Positions 1 through 4,968 of a stretch of 5,738 bases of DNA are shown piece after piece (positions within the stretch are counted from its first letter, which is position 1; each line of letters opens with the position of its first letter). A program made the position numbers and the translations under genes. Below the pieces are notes generated by a model. The model was given only the letters and a program-made list of their open reading frames with translations. It was not told the DNA's origin and did not search any database. This DNA is from Spirochaetaceae bacterium (lineage in GTDB: Bacteria > Spirochaetota > Spirochaetia > UBA9216), in contig JAQQAK010000101.1 of NCBI GenBank assembly GCA_028527945.1, positions 1-5,738 of the forward strand. Reading direction: 5' to 3'.

Positions 1-149
1 AACATCAACTTTTGATAATAAAACACTTGCCCCACCAGTCGCTTCAACTCATAGGAAATCCCCATTCGTTCATCCTGATATAAATTTTTCGTAAAATCAT
101 TATATCTTTCTGAGGTCTTTTGGCCACCTTTTTTTAGCCAACTGTCAGG
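1..149 (-). pseudogene. Possible broken transposase N-terminus, cut by the window edge
   Basis: On the minus strand a frame stays open from the TGA at 150-152 to the left edge, 49 codons. It reads KKGGQKTSERYNDF, then KNLYQDERMGISYELKRLVG, and runs on off the edge. The basic Gly-Lys-Gln start followed by a short helical segment resembles the N-terminal helix-turn-helix part of small transposase subunits (OrfA of IS3-like elements), but I recognise it only by general look. No ATG, GTG or TTG lies at the expected start, and the first in-frame ATG comes only at DERM, so the reading frame looks decayed or mis-started. The sequence just upstream (TTGACCTGACAGTTGGCT on the minus strand, about 136-153) could be an insertion sequence end. 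The other end is outside the window, so no element can be defined. Confidence 0.25.
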
Positions 150-229
150 TCAATACTAAAACTGTTCATCCAGTCTTAGACTGCTCCAACGACTATCCCG
201 GCGGAAGGATAGAATTATCAAAACTAATT
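150..229. other. Non-coding stretch with two small inverted repeats
   Basis: No convincing frame lies here. CTATCC (193-198) pairs with GGATAG (207-212) around an 8-base loop. AGAATTA (211-217) pairs with TAATTCT (225-231) around a 7-base loop and overlaps the stop codon of the neighbouring 63-residue gene. Neither is followed by a T run in the leftward direction, so neither is a clear intrinsic terminator, although the second sits where one would be expected. Confidence 0.3.
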
Positions 230-421
230 CTATTTATCAGTTTTCCTATCTTTCAAAATCTTTTTAAAGACTTTTATAAATATTACAAGACCATATAATC
301 CCAAAAATGCAAAAAACAAAGTAGTATAGGTTCCACCTTTAGAGAAGGAGCCTATAACAGCCCAAACTGTAAAAGATTCAATTATAATAATTATGATAAA
401 AGCAGTTATTATTTTTATCAT
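230..421 (-). CDS. Small protein with two membrane segments, unknown function
   Basis: This is a 63-residue protein I do not recognise. Two hydrophobic stretches are visible, at about residues 4-25 (very Ile-rich, ending in a Trp-containing segment) and 33-50. They are joined by a short Gly/Ser/Lys/Thr turn and followed by a strongly basic tail (KVFKKILKDRKTDK), so the tail should lie in the cytoplasm with both ends inside. The ATG is one base after the TGA of the upstream 72-codon gene (order TGA-A-ATG). This strongly suggests translational coupling, because no clear Shine-Dalgarno site of its own is seen. Small two-helix basic membrane proteins next to a hydrophobic peptide gene are often immunity or holin-like proteins. 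That is inference from layout only. Confidence 0.6.
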   Translation of the reverse strand: MIKIITAFIIIIIIESFTVWAVIGSFSKGGTYTTLFFAFLGLYGLVIFIKVFKKILKDRKTDK

Positions 422-422
422 T

Positions 423-641
423 TCACTTACCAGCTTCAGCCTCTAATGTAATACTCCCAACAACTGGAGCTACATAATTCCCAGAAAAATTAAAACCAAA
501 TGCGGCTAAAATGCTTGAACCTAAACTTAATCCTCCATATGCAGAAACTAATCCCCAATTAATATTTTGATTAGCTGCGAATTGAGTCACAGTACTGGTA
601 ACACTACTTTTTGCTACTTCTTCAAAAGGACTAAAGCTCAT
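423..641 (-). CDS. Small Gly/Ala/Ser-rich hydrophobic protein, unknown function
   Basis: This is a 72-residue protein not recognised as any family. The first ~27 residues are polar and helix-compatible. A glycine-rich hydrophobic middle (about 30-52, GLVSAYGGLSLGSSILAAFG) follows, then a short tail ending LEAEAGK. There is no typical signal peptide at the start and no double-glycine leader, so export as a classical bacteriocin is not shown. Its frame is the same as that of the upstream small gene, separated by one TGA and nine sense codons (642-668), so a read-through or once-continuous gene cannot be excluded. The ribosome binding site is weak (purine-rich GAAAG close to the ATG). The stop is one base before the next ATG, which supports it being a real expressed gene. 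Confidence 0.5.
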   Translation of the reverse strand: MSFSPFEEVAKSSVTSTVTQFAANQNINWGLVSAYGGLSLGSSILAAFGFNFSGNYVAPVVGSITLEAEAGK

Positions 642-668
642 AAATCTTTCAGGTTTCTTCTTGTAAAT

Positions 669-917
669 TCATTTAACATATTCATGTAAATAATTATAAA
701 ACCAATTATCTTTATCATTGTACCAAAAAGAAATCTCACCATACTTATTCGTAAAAGCATAATTTATTTCTGAAGAACTAAAATCAAAAAAACGAATTAG
801 AATATATGATTTATCGGTATCAGTAATAAGTTCCATTTTAATTTCACTATCATATATTCTTTTTTCCTTTTTCCATGGTGATTCTGAAAGTGAAAGCATT
901 CTCTCTATAAATCTCAA
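669..917 (-). CDS. Small acidic/aromatic cytosolic protein, probably the 3' part of a frameshifted gene
   Basis: The 82 codons encode a soluble protein rich in Phe, Tyr, Trp, Ser and Glu, with a pattern suggesting alternating strands (MELITDTDKSYILIRFFDF, INYAFTNKYGEISFWYNDK). I do not recognise the family. Size and composition are compatible with an immunity-type protein, but that is a guess. The longest frame starts at a TTG (917-915) with no good ribosome binding site. An ATG lies seven codons in (899-897) with only GAGAGA directly before it. Upstream the same frame stays open to a TGA at 956-958, and a strongly initiated ORF in a neighbouring frame ends at 929, so the natural protein probably began at 991 and was about 106 residues. 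See the separate entry for 929-991. Confidence 0.5.
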   Translation of the reverse strand: MRFIERMLSLSESPWKKEKRIYDSEIKMELITDTDKSYILIRFFDFSSSEINYAFTNKYGEISFWYNDKDNWFYNYLHEYVK

Positions 918-918
918 A

Positions 919-951
919 TCGTCATCTTTTATAATAATATTATTATGACGA
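919..951. repeat. Nested inverted repeat with a 16-bp perfect AT palindrome
   Basis: TCGTCAT (919-925) and ATGACGA (945-951) are a perfect 7-bp inverted repeat with 19 bases between them. Inside and overlapping the right arm lies ATAATAATATTATTAT (931-946), which equals its own reverse complement. As leftward mRNA, the hairpin would form directly after the GGAGGTGAT site (961-953) and before the TTG/ATG starts of the 82-codon frame. It could affect translation, act as a protein-binding operator, or simply be an unstable AT repeat that caused the frameshift. Confidence 0.55.
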
Positions 952-991
952 AATCACCTCCCCTTAATCCAGAAATCTCTATCAGAGTCAT
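929..991 (-). CDS. 20-codon ORF with strong ribosome binding site: 5' part of the frameshifted gene, or a leader peptide
   Basis: An ATG at 991-989 is preceded by AAGGAGG (1006-1000) with an 8-base spacer, the best translation start in the window. The frame encodes MTLIEISGLRGGDFVIIILL and stops at TAA (931-929). A one-base shift back just before the stop would join it to IKDDDLRFIERML and the 82-codon frame, giving one ~106-residue protein. The junction falls in ATAATAATATTATTAT, a place prone to indels or sequencing error, so I favour a broken or mis-sequenced gene. No classical X-XXY-YYZ slippery heptamer is present. The alternative is a leader peptide: its last six residues are one Val, three Ile and two Leu, the kind of run seen in branched-chain amino acid attenuators, but the genes that follow are not biosynthetic. 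Confidence 0.45.
   Translation of the reverse strand: MTLIEISGLRGGDFVIIILL
953..965 (-). promoter_or_regulatory. Near-perfect anti-Shine-Dalgarno match inside the small ORF
   Basis: On the minus strand the sequence reads AAGGGGAGGTGAT, of which GGAGGTGAT matches the complement of the 16S rRNA 3' end. No ATG, GTG or TTG follows at normal spacing in the frame of the 82-codon gene; the next start in that frame is 35 bases on. It may be the remains of a second start, a frameshift-stimulating site of the dnaX kind, or chance coding for Arg-Gly-Gly-Asp. Confidence 0.4.
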
Positions 992-1020
992 TAGACGCCC
1001 CTCCTTATAATAGTTATAAT
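992..1020 (+). promoter_or_regulatory. Putative promoter of the hydE-like gene, overlapping the divergent start region
   Basis: Two exact TATAAT boxes occur on the plus strand, at 1006-1011 and 1015-1020. The second has TAGACG (992-997, four of six matches to TTGACA) at 17-base spacing. Transcription from it would begin at about 1027, the A of the hydE ATG, giving a leaderless or nearly leaderless message. That fits the absence of a Shine-Dalgarno site before that ATG. The first box would give a leader of roughly nine bases. The region also holds the AAGGAGG site of the leftward small gene (1000-1006), so the two transcription units share this stretch. Confidence 0.4.
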
Positions 1021-1026
1021 TACGCC

Positions 1027-2004
1027 ATGAACAACTTTACAGATAAAACTCTTAATTCGCTTAATAATATTCTTAAAATAGACAAATTACAGTTTGAATC
1101 AGAATTTGGGGAGCCTGCCCAAAAAGTTTTCAAAGAACAGAGAAACCATATTTATGTTAACGGGCTTCTGGGACTTTCTAATATGTGCAGAAATAATTGT
1201 ACTTATTGCGGACTTAGGCGAGGGCGTAAGATACCAAGATATACGCTGGAATTTGAAAAAGTAACAGCAATTACCAACCAACTGGCTACGCAGGGAGTTA
1301 AGAGAATTTTTTATGTCTCAGGTGAAAATAATGTTTATAAATTTGATGATTATTTAAAACTCATTGAGAATGCTAAAGCAGCAGAACTCGAAGTAAACCT
1401 TGCGGCAGGCATTTTTGAAGATTCTCAGTATAAAGAACTAAAAGAAGCCGGGTTAGACTTTTATACTTTAAAGTTTGAGAGCAGTAATGAAAAAATTTTC
1501 AGTGAAGCTAAACCAGATATAAGCCTAAAAGAAAGACTAAAATCTATTGAAGGAGTAAAAAAAGCAGGCTTGATGCTGGGTTCCGGCAATATTATTGGAC
1601 TCAAAGGGCAAACTATCTCAGATTTGGCAAAAGATATAAGGCTTATGGTCAAACTTGAAATTGATTGGGCTCCAGTGGTTCCTTTTTTGCCAGCGCCAGA
1701 AACACCTATGGGAGAGACAACTCCTATGGGAAGCGTTGATTTGACTCTTAGAACAATTTCTATTTTGAGACTTCTTCTGCCTAAGGTTCGCATTACTGCT
1801 GGGCAGCCAACCCAAGGCTCAACTTTGGGCTTTTCTGATCCGGCTGGAAATATTGCGGCAATTAAACATGGTGCAGATTCTCTTTTTGTAGAGCTCACGC
1901 CTCTTGCTATGGCTGAAAAATTAGACATTACCCCCGGAAGAAAACTTCCAAGACTCGAAGAAATTAAAGAGCTAATCAAACCGCTGGAGCTTGAGATATG
2001 CTAA
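1027..2004 (+). CDS. hydE: HydE-like radical SAM protein ([FeFe]-hydrogenase H-cluster maturase family)
   Basis: This 325-residue radical SAM enzyme has a CX3CX2C cluster motif at Cys54, Cys58 and Cys61 (MCRNNCTYCGLRRGRKIPRY), the arrangement and following GLRR...RY typical of HydE. Further matches to the family are VSGE (97-100), the ESSNEKIF segment (151-158, TSNP-like in HydE), GSGNIIGLKGQT (185-196) and PFLPAPETPMG (219-229). HydE acts with HydF and HydG to build the diiron subcluster of [FeFe] hydrogenase in the cytoplasm; the family uses SAM and a [4Fe-4S] cluster. The protein is slightly short (T. maritima HydE is about 348), and its C-terminus lacks the paired cysteines that bind a second, non-essential cluster there. 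The segment GQPTQGSTLGFSDP (259-272) differs from the usual ATTAMGT-like text. PylB and BioB are relatives. PylB is less likely because no pyl genes are seen, but a divergent HydE-like enzyme of other function remains possible. The ATG has no Shine-Dalgarno site, and no other start lies upstream in frame. Confidence 0.75.
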   Translation: MNNFTDKTLNSLNNILKIDKLQFESEFGEPAQKVFKEQRNHIYVNGLLGLSNMCRNNCTYCGLRRGRKIPRYTLEFEKVTAITNQLATQGVKRIFYVSGENNVYKFDDYLKLIENAKAAELEVNLAAGIFEDSQYKELKEAGLDFYTLKFESSNEKIFSEAKPDISLKERLKSIEGVKKAGLMLGSGNIIGLKGQTISDLAKDIRLMVKLEIDWAPVVPFLPAPETPMGETTPMGSVDLTLRTISILRLLLPKVRITAGQPTQGSTLGFSDPAGNIAAIKHGADSLFVELTPLAMAEKLDITPGRKLPRLEEIKELIKPLELEIC

Positions 2005-2005
2005 T

Positions 2006-2043
2006 AAAAAAAAATTGCATCTTGATTATTTCTCTGCAATTTT
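2006..2043 (-). terminator. Putative intrinsic terminator of the leftward block, overlapping the hydrolase 3' end
   Basis: AAAATTGCA (2011-2019) and TGCAATTTT (2035-2043) form a perfect 9-bp inverted repeat with a 15-base loop. Read leftward, the stem is followed directly by five more T, giving nine in a row (2014-2006). The stem is AT-rich with only two G-C pairs, so it is not strong. The right arm lies inside the last codons of the hydrolase gene and the loop contains its stop. In the rightward direction only four T follow, so it would be poor for hydE. Confidence 0.45.
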
Positions 2044-3024
2044 ACGCATAAATCGTACAGTTTCTTCAAGAATCAGTGTAGTACGATAATCTTTCATTTT
2101 AGTTTCAAACCCATGAGAACCATTTTTATGAATAAGAAAACGGCAGGGCACATTTAAAGCCTTTAACCGTTTAATTGTTTTTACAGAGGAATGAAACGGA
2201 ACGACTTCATCTTTATGGCCATGAACAGCCATAACTGGAGGCATTTTTTTACTAAAACTATTTATTGGTGAATATTTTTCATAAACATCTTCATCAAACC
2301 GAGGTAGAGTTTTCATAGCAGAGCCTGCGCCAAAACGGGCAAAAAAAGATTTGTCTTCTGAAGAAAACAAATCTATAAGATCTGTTGGCGCATAGTATGC
2401 AACAACACCGCAAACACCCTTCATTAAATTCTGAGAAAGAGCGCTTTCAGATTCTTCATCCGACATGCAAGTATTAAATGCAGCATGACAAAGAGCAAGA
2501 TGCCCTCCGGCAGATAGTCCCATAAGTATTATTTTTGAGTTTACTCCTAGTCTTTCAGCATTATTCTGAATAAAATTAACACTGTCTGAGTAGTCTTCGA
2601 TTATTTCAGCCATATTATTCATATAAGCAAAGCGGTAATCTACTGAGGCAACTGAAAATCCACGACTTGAAAGAAAACGACTCCATGAAACAATATTGGG
2701 CTGAGTTCTTTTTCCGCTTACCCAGCCTCCACCATGAGCAAACACCACAGTAGCAGTTCCGGGGCTGTTGTCAGGCGGTCTCCATAAATCCATTTTTAAT
2801 GTCGTTGTTCCTATGGTTTTATAGATAATTGTTTCAGACTTTCCTTCTATACCCGGATCTATAGGAAGGCGGGCTCTAAGCTTATTTACTCCCCAGATAG
2901 AAAAAGCCACAACAGCAAAAAAAAGCCCAACAGCAAAATTTATAATGGTAAAAAATAAAAATACAGGAATTAAATAGTGTTTATTGGCAATAAACCATGA
3001 GTTTTTAATCCGTTTAAATTTCAT
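2026..3024 (-). CDS. Membrane-anchored alpha/beta hydrolase, esterase/lipase type
   Basis: This 332-residue serine hydrolase has all the expected motifs. The oxyanion-hole motif HGGGW is at 97-101. The nucleophile elbow GLSAGG at 169-174 gives Ser171 as nucleophile. HGHKDEVVPF at 268-277 gives Asp272 as the acid, and GSHGF at 302-306 gives His304 as the base. The order and the HGGGW motif fit the hormone-sensitive-lipase/BD-FAE-like group, which cleaves carboxyl esters of small or acylated substrates. The particular substrate cannot be told. A basic start (KFKRIKNSW) precedes a hydrophobic segment at about 18-45 that looks like an uncleaved signal anchor, which would place the catalytic domain outside the cytoplasmic membrane. 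The ATG has a GGTGGT stretch 6 bases upstream as a modest ribosome binding site. It lies 82 bp after the L,D-transpeptidase gene on the same strand, with a hairpin between them, so cotranscription is possible but not certain. Confidence 0.85.
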   Translation of the reverse strand: MKFKRIKNSWFIANKHYLIPVFLFFTIINFAVGLFFAVVAFSIWGVNKLRARLPIDPGIEGKSETIIYKTIGTTTLKMDLWRPPDNSPGTATVVFAHGGGWVSGKRTQPNIVSWSRFLSSRGFSVASVDYRFAYMNNMAEIIEDYSDSVNFIQNNAERLGVNSKIILMGLSAGGHLALCHAAFNTCMSDEESESALSQNLMKGVCGVVAYYAPTDLIDLFSSEDKSFFARFGAGSAMKTLPRFDEDVYEKYSPINSFSKKMPPVMAVHGHKDEVVPFHSSVKTIKRLKALNVPCRFLIHKNGSHGFETKMKDYRTTLILEETVRFMRKIAEK

Positions 3025-3053
3025 TTACTACCACCATTATTTATTATTTATAA

Positions 3054-3091
3054 GAGGCTCATAACACATAAATATTGTAGCATTGAGCCTC
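3054..3091 (-). terminator. Hairpin between L,D-transpeptidase and hydrolase genes, possible weak terminator
   Basis: GAGGCTCA (3054-3061) and TGAGCCTC (3084-3091) form a perfect 8-bp inverted repeat with five G-C pairs and a 22-base loop. Read leftward it is followed by TTATAAATAATAAATAAT, AT-rich but without an unbroken T tract. It could partly terminate transcription after the transpeptidase gene, stabilise an mRNA end, or lie in the hydrolase 5' untranslated region as a regulatory structure. Confidence 0.35.
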
Positions 3092-3106
3092 ATTAAAATG
3101 GAAGTG

Positions 3107-3934
3107 CTAATAAATTAAAACAAGAGAACCTTCCGGTACATTATTGTAGATATATTCAGCAACTTCTACCGGAAGACGTATACAACCATGACTGGCGGGT
3201 TCTCCCAGCTTGGCTTCTTCTTCCTTTATAATGTTTTCATTCTCATCAAATGGAATAGAATGAAAAAGCCATACGCCCTTAAATCCGACCCAATATTTAA
3301 TTCCGACACCATATTGTTTTACAAAGAACCATGGTCCGCGGCGGTTTGGTTCTATCTGAAAAATCCCTCTCGGAGTAAATAAATCAGGTAAACCGCTGGA
3401 CGCAATAGAAGATAGTATAAACTTTCCGTCATGATAAATACTTAAATGTTGATCTTTATGAGTAAATACAAGTACATAGCCGTCTCGATCGATTCCATAT
3501 TCGTGAGGAGGAATTTCGTCTGTTTTAATATTTCTGGCATCTACATAACCTTCACGGCCATCATCCATACGTATTTTAAACCATCCAAAAGGAAGGGTTT
3601 CCAGAAGCTCAACCTGCGGATTACTATCATAGACCTGTATGACCTCTGAATCAGAATCCTTTTCAGAATAAACATTTACAATACCATCTTCATCAAGACA
3701 ATCAAAAATTTGACCAACATAAGTTTTTGGTAATTCAGCTTCTACCTGAGAAGTCTCTTTCTGAAGAGCCTCTTCTTGAAGAGACTCTTCTTGAAGAGAC
3801 TCTGTCTGGACTTCAGTGCTATCAGCTTCTTTTTTTGAAACATCCTTAGTGTCTGAAGCTTCGTTCTCTCCACTACAGCTTATAAATATAAAAAAAGTTA
3901 TTATTAAAAGAATCAGGCTTTTATTTAATTTCAT
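3107..3934 (-). CDS. Lipoprotein L,D-transpeptidase (YkuD) with SH3-like domain
   Basis: This 275-residue exported protein starts with a lysine-containing n-region, a hydrophobic stretch (7-19) and a lipobox-like FISC, with Cys20 as the probable lipidated residue. Phe at -3 is a relaxed lipobox, as allowed in spirochaetes. A highly charged Glu/Ser/Gln linker (about 21-69) contains a short repeat. An SH3-like domain follows at about 71-137 (NVYSEKDSDSEVIQVY, GWFKIRMDDGREGYV). The YkuD catalytic domain fills about 150-275, with TPRG (187-190), His225 in LFHSIPF and the active-site motif SHGCIRL (248-254, nucleophile Cys251). L,D-transpeptidases of this family form 3-3 cross-links in peptidoglycan or attach proteins to it; the SH3 domain probably binds the wall. 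Alternative activities, such as amidase/carboxypeptidase on muropeptides, exist in the family. GGAG (3946-3943) lies 8 bases before the ATG, and a promoter is proposed at 3975-4003. Confidence 0.88.
   Translation of the reverse strand: MKLNKSLILLIITFFIFISCSGENEASDTKDVSKKEADSTEVQTESLQEESLQEEALQKETSQVEAELPKTYVGQIFDCLDEDGIVNVYSEKDSDSEVIQVYDSNPQVELLETLPFGWFKIRMDDGREGYVDARNIKTDEIPPHEYGIDRDGYVLVFTHKDQHLSIYHDGKFILSSIASSGLPDLFTPRGIFQIEPNRRGPWFFVKQYGVGIKYWVGFKGVWLFHSIPFDENENIIKEEEAKLGEPASHGCIRLPVEVAEYIYNNVPEGSLVLIY
3756..3800. repeat. 15-bp tandem repeat within the lipoprotein linker
   Basis: TCTTCTTGAAGAGAC occurs twice in perfect tandem (3771-3785 and 3786-3800), with a third, diverged copy at 3756-3770 (12 of 15 matches). 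It encodes the pentapeptide series ESLQE-ESLQE-EALQK in the linker of the L,D-transpeptidase lipoprotein. The unit is in frame (5 codons), so gain or loss of copies would change linker length without breaking the protein. Each unit also contains TCTTC-TT-GAAGA, a near palindrome. Confidence 0.85.
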
Positions 3935-3942
3935 TCATATAT

Positions 3943-3946
3943 CTCC
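3943..3946 (-). promoter_or_regulatory. Ribosome binding site of the L,D-transpeptidase gene
   Basis: GGAG lies 8 bases before the ATG at 3934-3932 on the minus strand. It fixes this ATG as the start, in agreement with the signal peptide beginning directly there. Confidence 0.6.
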
Positions 3947-3974
3947 ATAACGATGCAAAGCACGCAATGGGATT

Positions 3975-4003
3975 AGTATAATTGTTTTTTTAATTTTTGT
4001 AAT
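3975..4003 (-). promoter_or_regulatory. Putative sigma-70-type promoter of the L,D-transpeptidase gene
   Basis: Read leftward, ATTACA (4003-3998, four of six matches to TTGACA) is followed after 17 bases by TATACT (3980-3975, five of six matches to TATAAT). The spacer is an A-rich tract. Transcription would start at about 3968, giving a leader of ~34 bases that contains the GGAG site. Together with the 133-bp gap after the transporter gene, this suggests that the transpeptidase is transcribed on its own at least in part. Confidence 0.4.
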
Positions 4004-4010
4004 CAACAAC

Positions 4011-4022
4011 CTTGCCTGCAAG
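4011..4022. repeat. Short palindrome upstream of the putative L,D-transpeptidase promoter
   Basis: CTTGC and GCAAG flank a 2-base centre (CT), a 12-bp interrupted palindrome that is GC-richer than its surroundings. It lies 8 bases upstream of the proposed -35 box, a position typical of an activator site. The loop is too short for an RNA hairpin, so a DNA-binding site is the more sensible reading. No regulator can be named. Confidence 0.3.
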
Positions 4023-4067
4023 TAATGTTTAAAACGTTCAACAATAACTTTCCTTTACTTCCTTAAA

Positions 4068-4937
4068 TTAAGAAGTTTTTCGTCCTTTAAGATATAAGCC
4101 TACAGCTGCGGCTATTATTAAAATAGAGCCGGTTATAGAAAGAGCGTCAGGAATATCGTTCCAGACAATAAAACTTATTAAAACAGAAAAGAAGACCTGA
4201 GTGTAATTATAAATTGAAATTTCTCCGGCCTTACCATATGAGTAAGCTTTTGTAAGAAAGTACTGCCCCCCTGCCGCAAAGACGCCAGTGCCAATTAAAG
4301 CAATAAACTCAAGCCCTGTGGGCTGCTGCCACATAATTATTGCAGGGACAAGACTTATTACAGTAGAAATTACTGAAAACCATAAAATTATAGTCAAAGA
4401 ATCTTCCTGTCCCTTTAGAGACGCTATAGAAGTATAAGCTCCGGCAGCAAGCAGAGCTCCAGTTAAACCTATAACCGCAGGAAGAGGAGAAACATCAAAG
4501 CCTGGTTTTATTATGAGTAATGTTCCGGCAAAAGCGGCAATTAAGGCCGGAATATGATAGAACTTAATTTTATCTCCAATAAATATTGCGGATAAAATTA
4601 TAACAAAAAAAGATGACATTTTGTTGAGCATTGCTGAATCACCAAGATTAAGACGCTCAATTGAAACAAAGTAGCATAAAACTCCGAAAAAACCAAATAG
4701 AGATCGCATTACCAGTTTGGGACGATTTTCCGGCTTCCCAATTAGAACCTGATTTCCGGCCTTAACTGATTTTTTTAACAATACAGGAAGTACAGCAATC
4801 ACCATAACCATATTTCTAAAAAGAACTTTTTGTATAAACGAAAGACTCCCGGCCTGCTTAACAGAAGCACTCATAAAAGCAAAACAGAGAGATGAAATAA
4901 TCATAAAAAAGGGAGCTATATATTGTTTGTTTTGCAT
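4068..4937 (-). CDS. EamA-family (drug/metabolite transporter superfamily) permease
   Basis: This 289-residue inner-membrane protein has about ten hydrophobic segments (roughly 7-25, 35-53, 76-93, 102-120, 126-145, 151-170, 181-203, 209-229, 240-260, 264-284) and is therefore made of two five-helix EamA repeats. Family-type features are the conserved ending of repeat 1 (LSAIFIGDKIKFYHIPALIAAFAGTLLIIKPG, about 115-146) and the matching end of repeat 2 (FIVWNDIPDALSITGSILIIAAAVGLYLKGRK). The length is normal for the family. Members export or import amino acids, nucleobases, cofactors or drugs by proton-linked or exchange transport; the substrate cannot be read from the sequence. The gene starts 31 bp after the histidine kinase stop, so an operon is likely. 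No clear Shine-Dalgarno site precedes the ATG; the place is taken by a 13-bp palindrome. No obvious terminator follows. Confidence 0.85.
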   Translation of the reverse strand: MQNKQYIAPFFMIISSLCFAFMSASVKQAGSLSFIQKVLFRNMVMVIAVLPVLLKKSVKAGNQVLIGKPENRPKLVMRSLFGFFGVLCYFVSIERLNLGDSAMLNKMSSFFVIILSAIFIGDKIKFYHIPALIAAFAGTLLIIKPGFDVSPLPAVIGLTGALLAAGAYTSIASLKGQEDSLTIILWFSVISTVISLVPAIIMWQQPTGLEFIALIGTGVFAAGGQYFLTKAYSYGKAGEISIYNYTQVFFSVLISFIVWNDIPDALSITGSILIIAAAVGLYLKGRKTS

Positions 4938-4942
4938 ATTAG

Positions 4943-4955
4943 TACTTTGAAAGTA
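4943..4955. repeat. 13-bp palindrome between kinase and transporter genes
   Basis: TACTTT (4943-4948) and AAAGTA (4950-4955) flank a single central base. The element ends 5 bases before the transporter ATG, where a ribosome binding site would be expected and none is seen. It may be an operator for an internal promoter, a small structure affecting translation, or chance in AT-rich DNA. Confidence 0.3.
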
Positions 4956-4968
4956 GAATCTCTAAGAT

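Noticed and set aside
193..231. Intrinsic terminator after the 63-residue gene
   Set aside because: Two small inverted repeats exist, but neither is followed by a T run in the leftward direction.
669..671. TGA as a selenocysteine codon joining the two small ORFs
   Set aside because: No redox-type motif surrounds it and no convincing SECIS-like stem-loop directly follows; a plain stop is simpler.
929..950. Programmed -1 frameshift site
   Set aside because: An upstream Shine-Dalgarno-like stimulator is present, but no slippery X-XXY-YYZ heptamer lies at the junction, and re-pairing of the codons there would be poor.
1461..1979. 172-codon open frame on the minus strand opposite hydE
   Set aside because: It lies wholly antisense to a well-supported radical SAM gene, has Ser/Pro-rich text with no family resemblance, and no ribosome binding site; it is a shadow of the coding strand.
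1027..2004. PylB (pyrrolysine synthesis) instead of HydE
   Set aside because: The families are related, but no pylS, pylC, pylD or tRNA-Pyl is seen nearby and the motifs fit HydE at least as well; kept only as an alternative.
3188..3382. 64-codon plus-strand frame opposite the L,D-transpeptidase gene
   Set aside because: It is antisense to the conserved YkuD catalytic domain and shows no independent protein features.
3446..3649. 67-codon plus-strand frame opposite the SH3 part of the L,D-transpeptidase gene
   Set aside because: It is antisense to a recognised domain and has no initiation signal; shadow frame.
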